A DNA stretch of 64,000 nt from Paracoccus albus (lineage in GTDB: Bacteria > Pseudomonadota > Alphaproteobacteria > Rhodobacterales > Rhodobacteraceae), in assembly GCF_027913035.1 (NCBI RefSeq), contig NZ_CP115775.1, positions 1,922,001 through 1,986,000 on the forward strand, given 5' to 3'. Position numbers and translations under genes: made by a program. Of this stretch, positions 1 to 8,530 are shown piece by piece (position 1 is the stretch's first letter; each line of letters starts with the position of its first letter). Below the pieces are notes generated by a model. It was given only the letters and a program-made list of their open reading frames with translations, was not told the DNA's origin and did not search any database.

Positions 1-1
1 C

Positions 2-157
2 CTTGTGAAAGAGGGCAGCTTTACACGCGAAACGCTGGTCTGGACGCCGGGACAGGACGGCTGGCTGCCTGCCGATGAAGTGCCAGAGCTTGCGCAGCTT
101 TTCACCATTTCGCCGCCGCCTCCGCCGGTGCCGCTTCCGGGTCCGGCAGGCTCCTGA
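2..157 (+). CDS. C-terminal end of an SPFH/GYF_2-type protein (partial)
   Basis: The frame is open from the window edge and gives 51 residues before TGA at 155-157. The segment GSFTRETLVWTPGQDGW followed by LPADEVPEL matches the GYF_2 (DUF4339-like) fold, whose hallmark is a G-x-F/V-x-x-x-x-L-V-W-x-x-G-M/Q-x-x-W pattern. It ends in a proline-rich tail (ISPPPPPVPLPGP). In related bacteria this domain closes a membrane-associated SPFH (stomatin/flotillin-like, 'virion core protein') gene lying directly upstream of a double zinc-ribbon protein, which is the arrangement seen here. The SPFH domain itself lies outside the window, so that part of the name is inferred from context. The upstream start is not visible. 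Confidence 0.7.
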   Translation, partial: LVKEGSFTRETLVWTPGQDGWLPADEVPELAQLFTISPPPPPVPLPGPAGS

Positions 158-184
158 TCCACGCAGGCAGGAGACCCGGACGCA

Positions 185-1465
185 ATGCCGACGCCCCCCA
201 GCGAATTCCGCTATCCCTGCGACAATTGCGGGGCCAGCCTGACCTTTTCGCCAGGCGAGCAATCGTTGAAATGCCCCTATTGCGGGCATGTGCAGTCGAT
301 CGGTCCGGGTGCGGCCCGCGCGCCCGCCCGCTCGGCAACGGATGGGGTCGATGGCGAGCGTGTGCTTTTGCCGGAACCTTCGACCGGTCGCGCCCTGCAA
401 TGGGATGCGGGCCACAAAGTCCCGCAACTGGCTGAAATCCCGCTGGAACGCGGCTTGCGGCTGGATGCAGGCAGCGATCTCGCGCAGGAAAAGCGGATGC
501 TGTCCTGCCCCAATTGCGGCGCAAAGTTCGAACTCGGCGGCGACAGCCAGTCAGCGAATTGCCCGTTCTGCGCAACGCCTGTTGTGACGGAAACCGGCGC
601 GAGCCGCCAGTTGAAGCCGCAAGGCGTCTTGCCCTTTGTCGTGTCCGAAGATCAGGCAAGATCGGCGCTAGAAGATTGGATGGGCCGCCTGTGGTTCGCG
701 CCATCGGGCCTGCTGGCCTATTCCCGGCGCGGGCGGAAAATGACGGGCGTCTACTCTCCCTTCTGGACCTTCGATGCAGACACAACTTCCGATTACGCGG
801 GTGCAAGGGGCGACTGGTATTACGAAACGGTCTATGTCACCGAGACCGTCAACGGAAAAAGCCGCCGCGTTGCGCGTCAGGTGCGCAAGACCCGCTGGAC
901 ATCGGTCCGCGGTCGCGTTGGCCGTGCCTTCAACGATGTGCTCGTCCTTGCCTCATCCGCCCTGCCCCGGCGCATGACCGACGCGCTGACGCCTTGGGAC
1001 CTGTCCCATCTGCGCAGCTACGATCCTCAATATCTCGCCGGGTTCGAGGCGGAGGGCTATACCATCCCGCTGGAATCCGGTCATGGCATCGCCCGGCAAG
1101 AGATGGAGGGCGTGATCGCGATGGATATCAGGCGCGATATCGGCGGGGATGTGCAGCGCATCAGTCAGGCCCGTACAGCCTATTCGGCAGAAACCTTCAA
1201 GCATGTCCTGCTGCCCATCTGGTCCGCCGCCTATCGCTATAATGGCAAATCTTACCGCTTCGTCGTTAACGGCCAGTCGGGCCGCGTTCAGGGAGAGCGC
1301 CCCTATTCCATCTGGAAGATCACGTTGGCCGTCATCATTGGCTTGCTGCTGCTGGCGGCGATGCTGTTCATAGCCAACCAGTCCGGCTATGTGCAATTCG
1401 ATGCGAACGGCTTCGACGCGGGCGGCTTTTCCTCGCCAGACGACTATATTATCCAAGGCTACTAG
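185..1465 (+). CDS. Membrane-anchored double zinc-ribbon protein
   Basis: The 426-residue protein carries two CxxC...CxxC zinc ribbons: one near residues 12-33 (CDNCG...CPYCG) and one near 108-129 (CPNCG...CPFCA). A soluble middle region rich in Trp and Tyr follows (FWTFDADTTSDY, GDWYYETVYV). One membrane helix lies near residues 375-397 (ITLAVIIGLLLLAAMLFIA), with a short polar tail after it. Homologues are often labelled 'primosomal protein N-prime, superfamily II helicase', but no helicase motif is visible, so that label looks misleading. An AGGAG ribosome-binding site at 169-173 supports the start. The gene lies 27 bases after the SPFH/GYF_2 gene, so the two are probably co-transcribed and may act together at the membrane. 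The function is unknown. Confidence 0.8.
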   Translation: MPTPPSEFRYPCDNCGASLTFSPGEQSLKCPYCGHVQSIGPGAARAPARSATDGVDGERVLLPEPSTGRALQWDAGHKVPQLAEIPLERGLRLDAGSDLAQEKRMLSCPNCGAKFELGGDSQSANCPFCATPVVTETGASRQLKPQGVLPFVVSEDQARSALEDWMGRLWFAPSGLLAYSRRGRKMTGVYSPFWTFDADTTSDYAGARGDWYYETVYVTETVNGKSRRVARQVRKTRWTSVRGRVGRAFNDVLVLASSALPRRMTDALTPWDLSHLRSYDPQYLAGFEAEGYTIPLESGHGIARQEMEGVIAMDIRRDIGGDVQRISQARTAYSAETFKHVLLPIWSAAYRYNGKSYRFVVNGQSGRVQGERPYSIWKITLAVIIGLLLLAAMLFIANQSGYVQFDANGFDAGGFSSPDDYIIQGY

Positions 1466-1485
1466 CTTAACCCAAAGGAAACTAA

Positions 1486-2409
1486 ATGATCCTGTGCTGC
1501 GGCGAATCGCTGATCGACATGGTGCCAGACCAGGGCAGCTTTCTGCCACTGCCGGGTGGATCGGTCTATAACACCACGGTCGCGCTTGGCCGGTTGGGTA
1601 CGCAAACCGCCTATCTGTGGCCACTGTCGCAGGATTCATTCGGCGACGCGCTTCGCGTTCCGCTGGAAAAGGCCGGGGTCGATTTGTCGCTGTGCCCCTC
1701 TACCCCACGGCTGACGACGCTGGCACTGGTTTTCCTGAATGACGGCCATGCCTCTTATAGCTTCTACGACGAAGGCACCGCTGGCCGGATGTTTGATGTC
1801 GGCGATCTGCCAAACCTTCCCGACGATATCGAAGCACTGTTCATCGGCGGCATCAGCCTGATTCAGGACCCCTGTGGCGCGACAGTCGAAGAACTCGCCC
1901 ATCGCGCGGCAGAGCGCGGGCTGGTCACGATGGTAGATCTGAATATCCGCCCCAATCTGATCGGCGATGATCGCGCCACGCGCGAACGGCTGGGCGCGCT
2001 GATGCGCATTGCCGATATCGTAAAGATTTCAGACGATGACGCAGCATGGCTGTTCCCCGAGCACGCGCCCGAGGATACCGTCCTGCAATTGCTGGAGCTT
2101 GGGCCGAAACTGATCCTGCGCACGCATGGCGCAGATGGTGCAACCGGCATCACCAAAACGTTGAAGGTCAACCGTCAGGCAGATTCGGTCGCTGTGGCCG
2201 ACACGATCGGGGCGGGCGATACATTCAATGCCGGTTTGCTAACGGCATTGTCCGAAGCCGGTGTGCTGACGCGCGATGCGCTAGACACCCTCGACGAAGA
2301 GGCCTTGTTCAAGGCACTCGATCTCGCGTCGCGGGCGGCGACTGTCACGGTATCTCGTCCCGGCGCCAATCCGCCCTGGCGCGAAGAGCTTGAGGAAAGC
2401 AGAGGCTGA
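1486..2409 (+). CDS. PfkB-family sugar kinase (probable fructokinase)
   Basis: The 307-residue length is normal for ribokinase/PfkB kinases. The N-terminal signature GGSVYNTTVALGRLG starts at residue 24. The C-terminal signature DTIGAGDTFNAG starts at residue 239, with the anion-hole GAGD at 242-245 and D245 as the predicted catalytic base. These kinases phosphorylate a sugar hydroxyl with ATP in the cytoplasm; bacterial members of this length with this N-terminus (CCGESLIDM) are usually fructokinases. The substrate cannot be settled from sequence. The start lies 20 bases after the zinc-ribbon gene, with AAAGGAA just ahead of it, and a strong terminator follows. No sugar transporter lies nearby to suggest a substrate. 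Confidence 0.88.
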   Translation: MILCCGESLIDMVPDQGSFLPLPGGSVYNTTVALGRLGTQTAYLWPLSQDSFGDALRVPLEKAGVDLSLCPSTPRLTTLALVFLNDGHASYSFYDEGTAGRMFDVGDLPNLPDDIEALFIGGISLIQDPCGATVEELAHRAAERGLVTMVDLNIRPNLIGDDRATRERLGALMRIADIVKISDDDAAWLFPEHAPEDTVLQLLELGPKLILRTHGADGATGITKTLKVNRQADSVAVADTIGAGDTFNAGLLTALSEAGVLTRDALDTLDEEALFKALDLASRAATVTVSRPGANPPWREELEESRG

Positions 2410-2417
2410 GGACGAAA

Positions 2418-2446
2418 ACGCCGCCCATTAGGGCGGCGTCTTTCAT
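2418..2446 (+). terminator. Intrinsic terminator after the PfkB kinase
   Basis: A perfect 9-bp stem (ACGCCGCCC at 2418-2426, GGGCGGCGT at 2431-2439) with an ATTA loop is followed by CTTTCATT. It begins 8 bases after the kinase stop codon. It lies between convergent genes and may act in both directions. Confidence 0.8.
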
Positions 2447-2467
2447 TCCCCCCAGATGGTGCGGCAG

Positions 2468-2788
2468 TTATGCGGCCTCGGCATCCTCTGCGGCCTGACG
2501 GCGTTCACTTTCTTCGCGCGACAGCGCGACAGAGGTACGGACACCTTTCGAAACGAATTCCATCAGGCCTTTCACAACCCGCTCATTCGGGTCGATTCCG
2601 GCGCAGGACAGAACCTCGCGCCCATCGCGCGACCGCGCCCAACGCGCAATCTGTTCCGGTCCGTTTCCATATTTCTTGTCATCTGCAATAGCATCATCCA
2701 GGGCAGCAAGAACGACCGCAGCAAAAAGCTTGCGGGCACGCTGTCCCTGTTCAAAATTAAAGGCCGAGCCGTCGACAAAATCTCGCAT
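2468..2788 (-). CDS. DUF6280-family small protein
   Basis: This is a 106-residue soluble protein of a family that is highly conserved and apparently restricted to Rhodobacterales-type alphaproteobacteria. I recognise it by the core LDDAIADDKKYGNGPEQIARW and DGREVLSCAGIDPNERV (both shown in part). It is charged, predicted mostly helical, and has no signal peptide or membrane segment. The C-terminus is an Ala/Glu-rich tail (SEERRQAAEDAEAA-like). The start ATG has GGACGG eight bases upstream on the minus strand. No function is known; strong conservation and stand-alone context suggest a regulatory or structural housekeeping role, but this is speculation. Confidence 0.85.
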   Translation of the reverse strand: MRDFVDGSAFNFEQGQRARKLFAAVVLAALDDAIADDKKYGNGPEQIARWARSRDGREVLSCAGIDPNERVVKGLMEFVSKGVRTSVALSREESERRQAAEDAEAA

Positions 2789-2902
2789 CTTTACCGTCCT
2801 GACAAAATGTGTTGCGCTGCCCCATGTGGGACGAATTCCAGGGCTTGCTTCTGGGTGGTAGCGGTGTCTACCTTATTTCCACCCTGATTCGGTATTACGC
2901 TA

Positions 2903-2932
2903 ACGTCATGGCTGCTATGCGACGACGTCATG
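2903..2932. promoter_or_regulatory. Pair of ACGTCATG direct repeats upstream of the DUF6280 gene
   Basis: The octamer ACGTCATG occurs at 2903-2910 and again at 2925-2932, exactly 22 bases apart, which is about two helical turns. The pair lies 115-145 bases upstream of the DUF6280 start and downstream of dinB. The spacing is what an operator for a dimeric regulator would show, but no regulator is known and chance cannot be excluded. Confidence 0.25.
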
Positions 2933-2968
2933 CCTATCGGGCAATGCTGCCCAAATGCTGAACGTATC

Positions 2969-4084
2969 TCAACCCCGGTCGGTTTCCGTAGAGATGGTAT
3001 TTTTATCAAAAAGATCAAGCTGCCCGTCATTTTGTTCTTCTTTGACAGCCAGTCCTGACAGCGTCACCCCCAGCAATCTGACACCGCGCGGATCCGGCAT
3101 GACGCCCGTCAGCAACTCCTGAGCGATGCGCAGCAGTTCAGCACCATCTGCGACGGGCCGCTGCAAGGAATGCGCGCGTGTAACCTGCCGGAAATCCGAA
3201 AATTTGACCTTTAATGTGACTGTTCGCCCCCGCGCCTCGTTTCGTTCGGCATGCCGCCAAACTTTTTCAGCTAAAGGCTCAAGCGCCTGCTGACCTTCCG
3301 CCAAAGCATACAGATCATCAAAATACGTCGTTTCGGCACCTATCGATTTTCGTATCCTGTCGGGTTTCACTATGCGGTTGTCGATGCCGCGCGAAATATC
3401 GTGATACCAGCGTCCTGATTTTCCGAAACGCGCTTGCAGGAAATCCAGGCTCTGCGCGCGCAGGTCTGCGCCGGTCTCGATCCCCAGACGGGCCATCTTG
3501 GCCGCCGTTGCCGGTCCGACGCCGTGAAACCTGCCCACCGGCAAATTCGCGATGAAGTCAGCGCCCCGTTCCGGCGTTATGACAAACTGCCCGTTCGGCT
3601 TCCTTTGGTCCGAAGCAATCTTCGCCAGAAACTTGCAATAGCTGATCCCCGCACTTGCCGTCAGCCCGGTTTCGGTCAGGATGGCCGCACGAATTTCGGC
3701 AGCTGTTGCGGTAGCGGTCATACCGGGACCCAACCTGCCTGTCAGATCAAGATAGGCCTCATCGAGCGACAGGGGCTCGATCACCGGGGTATAGCGGGCA
3801 AAAATCCCTCTGATCTGGGCACTGACGGCGCGATAGACATCAAAGCGCGGCTTCACGAAGATCAGATCAGGGCAGCGGCGGGAAGCCGTCACCGATGGCA
3901 TGGCAGAGCGGACGCCAAACTGCCGTGCCTCATAGCTTGCGGCGGCCACGACGCCGCGCTTGCTTGCTCCGCCGACCGCAACCGGCTTACCGCGCAGGTC
4001 CGGGTTATCACGCTGTTCTACCGATGCATAAAAGGCGTCCATGTCGATATGGACAATGCGGCGCGGTTCTGCGCCGTCGCTCAT
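2969..4084 (-). CDS. dinB: DNA polymerase IV (Y-family, error-prone)
   Basis: This 371-residue translesion polymerase has the full catalytic core: HIDMDAFYASVE with D14, and SLDEAYLD with D108 and E109 as the metal-binding acidic residues. Finger/palm sequence, the helix-hairpin-helix region (VGRFHGVGPATAAKMARLGI) and the little-finger domain follow in order. QLDLF near the C-terminus is a canonical clamp-binding motif, so the enzyme should bind the DnaN sliding clamp. Its start overlaps the stop of the ygfZ-like gene by 4 bases (ATGA), so it is probably translationally coupled to it and has no promoter of its own. I saw no LexA box (GTTC-N7-GTTC) at this gene. Confidence 0.95.
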   Translation of the reverse strand: MSDGAEPRRIVHIDMDAFYASVEQRDNPDLRGKPVAVGGASKRGVVAAASYEARQFGVRSAMPSVTASRRCPDLIFVKPRFDVYRAVSAQIRGIFARYTPVIEPLSLDEAYLDLTGRLGPGMTATATAAEIRAAILTETGLTASAGISYCKFLAKIASDQRKPNGQFVITPERGADFIANLPVGRFHGVGPATAAKMARLGIETGADLRAQSLDFLQARFGKSGRWYHDISRGIDNRIVKPDRIRKSIGAETTYFDDLYALAEGQQALEPLAEKVWRHAERNEARGRTVTLKVKFSDFRQVTRAHSLQRPVADGAELLRIAQELLTGVMPDPRGVRLLGVTLSGLAVKEEQNDGQLDLFDKNTISTETDRG

Positions 4085-4809
4085 TCAGCGCGAACCGGCA
4101 CGCCCCCGGCGGTCATGCCATCACCCAAACGATCAAAGCGCAGATAGGCAATGCCGCGCCCACCCGACTGGGTGTGAATAACGCCCGCCTCACGTCCATC
4201 TGCGGTCATGATCGGGGTGCCAGGCGGAACTTCACCGTCCAGAACGACGCGACGCAGCCCCTTCTTCAACTCGGTCTTGTGCTTCATCCGGGCCGTCACC
4301 TCTTGCCCGACATAGCAGCCCTTGCGGAAATCGACGCCATTCAGACGCTCAAACCCCATTTCAAGAATATAACTGTCATTCGGCTTCAGCTCGACCCCCG
4401 CCTCTGGCACCAGATGGGCGACCCTCAGGGCATTCCAGTCGGTCGAATCCTGCGCTGCGTCGCCATAGCTGCGCCAGCCCAGGGCGGGATCGCGCGGATC
4501 GGCAATTGCGCCTTCCGGTGCCGGACCGGTCCCACGGCCAACGCGGCGCGGGTCTTCCGCGATTTCGACCTTCGCGCGCAGTTTGTACATCGACAGCCGC
4601 CGCAGAAGGTCATCAGCCTGGTCCGCGGCCACGTCCACCAGCAACGCATCCGAACCGTCGGGCACGATGAAGAAATCGGACAGGTATTTCCCCTGTGGCG
4701 ACAGCAATGCGGCATAAACTGGCGCGCGGCTCACGTCATTCGTGACCAGCCCCTGAAGAAACTCGACCCGATCAGGTCCCGTCACGCGCAACAGGCGTCG
4801 TTCCGTCAT
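4081..4809 (-). CDS. ygfZ: YgfZ/GcvT-like folate-binding protein
   Basis: The 242-residue protein carries the diagnostic KGCYVGQE motif at residues 163-170, with the conserved Cys165 of the YgfZ/IBA57 family. The N-terminal segment LLRVTGPDRVEFLQGLVTND (start shown) is also typical. YgfZ proteins bind tetrahydrofolate and help assemble or repair Fe-S clusters in enzymes such as MiaB; they are not aminomethyltransferases although often mislabelled so. The gene overlaps the ABC exporter upstream and dinB downstream by 4 bases each, giving a tight three-gene unit. There is no signal peptide, so a cytoplasmic location is expected. Confidence 0.9.
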   Translation of the reverse strand: MTERRLLRVTGPDRVEFLQGLVTNDVSRAPVYAALLSPQGKYLSDFFIVPDGSDALLVDVAADQADDLLRRLSMYKLRAKVEIAEDPRRVGRGTGPAPEGAIADPRDPALGWRSYGDAAQDSTDWNALRVAHLVPEAGVELKPNDSYILEMGFERLNGVDFRKGCYVGQEVTARMKHKTELKKGLRRVVLDGEVPPGTPIMTADGREAGVIHTQSGGRGIAYLRFDRLGDGMTAGGVPVRAE

Positions 4810-6545
4810 GATGTCATATCCCCGAATTGCATCCGGACAAGTGCTGCATATGCGCCGCCCTGTGCCATAAGCTGGTCATGGCTGCCTTGTTCGACAACCC
4901 TTCCGCCGTCCAGAACGACAATCTTGTCGGCGTTTCGGATCGTGGAAAGTCGGTGGGCAATCACCAGCGTCGTGCGGTCGCGCGACAGATCATCAAGCGC
5001 ATCCTGAACCAGACGCTCTGACGCCGCATCCAAGGCCGATGTCGCCTCATCAAGCAGCAGCACAGGCGCGTCGCGCAAAACCGCACGCGCTATCGCCACA
5101 CGCTGGCGCTGCCCGCCCGACAGCGCAGAGCCACGCGTCCCAGCCGGGCTGTCCAGCCCCGCAGGCAGACCTGCGGTAAAATCATCCACATGCGCGGCCA
5201 GGGTCGCACGTGCCACAACAGCGGCCTCAACCTCGCGACCAAGCGTGATATTGTCCCGGATCGTCTCGTCAAACAGCGCCGGTTCCTGCGAAACCACGGA
5301 AAATTCATCGCGCAAGGTCGACAGGTCGTATTCACGCAGATCCACCCCACCCAGCGTAATGCTGCCGCTGGCTGGGTCGGTCATGCGCGTCAGAAGGTTG
5401 AAAACCGTGGTTTTGCCCGCGCCGGATGGGCCGACAAGCGCCGTGGTCTGCCCCGCCTCCGCCACGAAGCTGAGACCGCGAAGAACGGAGGTGTCGCCGT
5501 AATTCAGTGTCACATCATCGAATTCAATGCGTGTCGATGGCGGCGGCTCTGTCCGCTGGCCTGAGCGGATCGAGGGTTGCGTATCGAACACCTGATAAAT
5601 CCGCTCCAGACTGGCCGCGGCAATCTGCCAGGACCCCGCAAGCCCGCCAAGCCTCCTTAATGGCTGGAATGCCAGCGACAATGCGGTGAAGAAAGCCATG
5701 AAGTCGCCGACAGTGCGTTCGCCGCGTGTGACCTCTGCGCCGCCAAGCGCCAGCACGCCGACAAAGCCCAGCCCCGTCACGATGTCGATCATCGCGGGCA
5801 CAACTGCGCCGGTGGCGGCAATCTTGACCTCTGCCCGCCGGATGCGGTCGACGATTGCGGCGAAGCGCGAGGACTGTAAATCCTCGATCCGATTCAGGCG
5901 GACCGTGCCGATCCCGTGCAGAACCTCATCAATCCGCGTCGCACGGTCCGAGGCATTCTGCCGCGTCGCCCGTGTCTTTCTGCGGACATAGCGCTGCACG
6001 ATGACCGTCGGCAGGATCAACAGCGGCGCACCGATCAGTGCAGCCGCTGTCCATTCAGGGTCGATCCGCAAAGCAACATAGAACAGTGAGACAAGCGCAA
6101 CCACGTCTCGGCCCGCGCCCGTGATGAAGGTCTGCCAGATGCTCTGCACAGCCTTTGTGTCGCCCTGAATACGCTCGATCAGCGCACCGGGCGGGTTCTG
6201 CTGATAGAAGCTCATATCAAGACGCATGATGTGGGACAGAAGATCGACCTGCATCTTCGTCGCCACGCGCTGTTGCACGGATACCAGCAGACTGCGATTG
6301 ATGACCGATGTGCAGGCACGGATCAGAAACAGCGCAAAGATCGTGCCACCAACCCACCACATCGCATCGCTGTCGCCGCCGACAAAGACCCGGTCGAAAA
6401 GCGGCTTCAGCATCCAGCTCAGCACCGCGAGAGTGGAGCCTTCGACGATCATGAAGAACATCGCAACCGACATACGCGGCCAGTACTGGCGCAGGTAATC
6501 GCGCCATATGCGCTTGAAAAGGTTGCTTCTGGACGAGTTTGCCAT
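4806..6545 (-). CDS. ABC exporter, fused permease and ATPase (MsbA-like)
   Basis: The protein has 579 residues from the chosen ATG. The N-terminal half carries the six-helix type 1 exporter membrane domain. The C-terminal half carries the ATPase, with Walker A GPSGAGKTT, signature LSGGQRQRVAIARA, Walker B VLLLDEATSALD and the H-loop IAHRLSTIR. Domain order and length match lipid A/lipid flippases of the MsbA group and multidrug half-transporters; the cargo cannot be decided here. I chose the ATG at 6545 (MANSSRSN) because a GTG start at 6587 would add an arginine-rich leader overlapping the preceding stop. It forms an operon with ygfZ and dinB. Confidence 0.88.
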   Translation of the reverse strand: MANSSRSNLFKRIWRDYLRQYWPRMSVAMFFMIVEGSTLAVLSWMLKPLFDRVFVGGDSDAMWWVGGTIFALFLIRACTSVINRSLLVSVQQRVATKMQVDLLSHIMRLDMSFYQQNPPGALIERIQGDTKAVQSIWQTFITGAGRDVVALVSLFYVALRIDPEWTAAALIGAPLLILPTVIVQRYVRRKTRATRQNASDRATRIDEVLHGIGTVRLNRIEDLQSSRFAAIVDRIRRAEVKIAATGAVVPAMIDIVTGLGFVGVLALGGAEVTRGERTVGDFMAFFTALSLAFQPLRRLGGLAGSWQIAAASLERIYQVFDTQPSIRSGQRTEPPPSTRIEFDDVTLNYGDTSVLRGLSFVAEAGQTTALVGPSGAGKTTVFNLLTRMTDPASGSITLGGVDLREYDLSTLRDEFSVVSQEPALFDETIRDNITLGREVEAAVVARATLAAHVDDFTAGLPAGLDSPAGTRGSALSGGQRQRVAIARAVLRDAPVLLLDEATSALDAASERLVQDALDDLSRDRTTLVIAHRLSTIRNADKIVVLDGGRVVEQGSHDQLMAQGGAYAALVRMQFGDMTS

Positions 6546-6586
6546 GATCCGATCTAGCCTGTCGCGGCACCGGGCCGCAAGTCGCA

Positions 6587-7489
6587 CTATTTGCGCTGAA
6601 TAGCGCGGAACGCTGCGCTTGCGCCCCAGCCGGCAAACCCGGCGATAAACAGCGACATCAGCCCATAGATAAAGGGGCGGTCCATGGCCAGCCGGTAAAG
6701 CCAGCGTTCCAGCCCGACCTTGCGCACCTCTATCGGCGTCGAGTAGGCGTCGATCACCCTGCCGTCACGCAGCAGGAAAATGCGGGTCTTGTAAGCACCC
6801 TCTATCAGGTTCGCAGGCAAACGGAAATCTGCACGGAACAGGGTTTCCTCTTCAAGTTTGACGCCACCTGCGTCGACACGATAGCTGCCATCGGCGATGC
6901 GCGTGTTTATCATCGCCTCGGTGAAATCGACGGGATCTTCGACACTGAAAGGACGCGCAAAGGATCGCATGGCGGTCGGCACGGAAATTCTGTACCGCGC
7001 ATCCTCTTCTTCACTAAGAATAACTGACAAAGGCAGCGTCGTCGCGACCGAGTAAAAGCTGGGTGCTGCACCGACGACAACGCTTTCGGTGTTCACCCAG
7101 ATGCCAAACCGCCGGGCCTTGCGCCGTATCGTGACACTGCGCGGCGGCCCCTCAACCGTCACCGCGATGTCTAGCTGGCTGTCGTCGGGGATAGGCGTCT
7201 GACGCTTGATCGCGCCATAGATCGTGACTTCCGAACCATCAAAATTCGTGGTGATCGCAACGCTGTCCGACGACAGGCCCGCCACCACCGTTTCTGGCTT
7301 CTCTTGCTTGGCCTGTTCAATATCCAGCGGTGGCACAATCTCACCACGAGGTGCCTCTGGCGAGGGAAAAGACATGATTTCCGCGCCACCTGTCACGGCC
7401 TCAGCCGGTACGCTGCTCTGGTTGCCTGCTTCCTGCGCCAAAGCGGGCAGCGCGATGAACGCGACGAGGACCGCCAGACCCCGCATCAC
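6587..7489 (-). CDS. TIGR02186-family exported membrane protein
   Basis: The 300-residue protein has a Sec signal peptide (MRGLAVLVAFIALPALAQ), a long periplasmic beta-rich domain and one C-terminal membrane helix (PFIYGLMSLFIAGFAGWGASAAF region). This fits the alphaproteobacterial family TIGR02186/Alph_Pro_TM. The family is very often encoded next to a TauE/SafE (TSUP) permease, and here its start overlaps that gene's stop by 4 bases. The partnership suggests a periplasmic or membrane accessory role in export of a sulfur-containing or related anion, but no activity has been assigned. The exact start (7489 or the next ATG, 7486) is uncertain. Confidence 0.85.
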   Translation of the reverse strand: MMRGLAVLVAFIALPALAQEAGNQSSVPAEAVTGGAEIMSFPSPEAPRGEIVPPLDIEQAKQEKPETVVAGLSSDSVAITTNFDGSEVTIYGAIKRQTPIPDDSQLDIAVTVEGPPRSVTIRRKARRFGIWVNTESVVVGAAPSFYSVATTLPLSVILSEEEDARYRISVPTAMRSFARPFSVEDPVDFTEAMINTRIADGSYRVDAGGVKLEEETLFRADFRLPANLIEGAYKTRIFLLRDGRVIDAYSTPIEVRKVGLERWLYRLAMDRPFIYGLMSLFIAGFAGWGASAAFRAIQRK

Positions 7490-8397
7490 ACAATCCCCGG
7501 CGTCAGCGAAAACAGGTTATCGGGCCGCAGGAACAGATCCATCGCCAGCTTGGCACAGACCGCCAGCACGACCAACGCAAGCAGGATCCGCAACTGCTCT
7601 GCCCGCAGCCGCGCGCCAAGCTGTGTGCCAAGCTGAGCTCCGATAACGCCCCCGACAATCAGCAGAACCGCAAGCATCACATCGACCGTGTTATAGCTGA
7701 CGGCGTGCATAAGCGTCGTAAAAGCCGTGACAAAAGTGATCTGAAACAGCGAGGTGCCGATGACAACCTTCGTCGGCATCCCCAGAAGATAGATCATCGC
7801 TGGCACCATGATGAAGCCGCCACCGACCCCCATCATCGCCGACAGCACACCGACCAGCAGTCCGACCGCGAGGGGGGGCAAAACGCTCAGATACAGGCCA
7901 GAGCTGCGGAATTTCACCTTGAACGGCAGCGCATGGATCCAGCCGTGATGCCTTCGGGCGGTACGTTTGCCCGACCGCGTGCGCCGCAATGCGCGCAGGC
8001 TTTCGATCAGCATCATAGAGCCGACAAAGCCGAGCATGATGACATAGGAGATCTGTACCACCAGCTCGACCTGACCCAGCCGGGTCAAAAGGTTGAAGAC
8101 CAGAACCCCCAAGGCAGATCCGATCAACCCGCCGATCAGCAGAACTGTCCCCATCCTGAAATCGACCGTGCGCCGTTTCACATGGCCCAACACGCCCGAA
8201 ACCGATGAGGCTACGACCTGATTTGCCCCCGTGGCAACTGCGATAGCGGGCGGGATGCCGATGAAGAACAACAAGGGCGTAATCAGGAACCCACCGCCCA
8301 CGCCGAACATACCGCTCATCAGCCCGACGATTCCGCCAAGGCCGACCAACGTAAAGGCGTTCACCGCCACTTCTGCGATGGGTAGGTAGATCTGCAT
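7486..8397 (-). CDS. TSUP-family sulfite/anion exporter (TauE/SafE)
   Basis: This 303-residue integral membrane protein has two internally similar halves. Each carries the glycine-rich TSUP signature (GLMSGMFGVGGGFLITPLLF near residue 24, and GVLSAMMGVGGGFIMVPAMI near residue 180). About eight membrane helices are visible, with a basic loop between the halves (RRTRSGKRTARRHH). TSUP proteins export sulfite, sulfoacetate or other small anions across the inner membrane. The downstream partner is the TIGR02186 protein. The gene is divergent from surE, with a 133-base region between them that must hold both promoters. Confidence 0.88.
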   Translation of the reverse strand: MQIYLPIAEVAVNAFTLVGLGGIVGLMSGMFGVGGGFLITPLLFFIGIPPAIAVATGANQVVASSVSGVLGHVKRRTVDFRMGTVLLIGGLIGSALGVLVFNLLTRLGQVELVVQISYVIMLGFVGSMMLIESLRALRRTRSGKRTARRHHGWIHALPFKVKFRSSGLYLSVLPPLAVGLLVGVLSAMMGVGGGFIMVPAMIYLLGMPTKVVIGTSLFQITFVTAFTTLMHAVSYNTVDVMLAVLLIVGGVIGAQLGTQLGARLRAEQLRILLALVVLAVCAKLAMDLFLRPDNLFSLTPGIV

Positions 8398-8530
8398 GAA
8401 CCGGTACCTGCTCCGCTCATCTCATGTAGTCCGGCGCCAGCGTCAAGGTCAAAGGGGGATTTCTGTAAATTTGCCCGGTTGCCGCGCTTTCCGGCGAACG
8501 ATAATCATGAGGCGCAGCAACAGGTGAAAA

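Noticed and set aside
102..806. Long minus-strand open frame across the zinc-ribbon gene
   Set aside because: Arg/Pro-rich translation with no domain; it is the antisense shadow of a clearly coding plus-strand gene.
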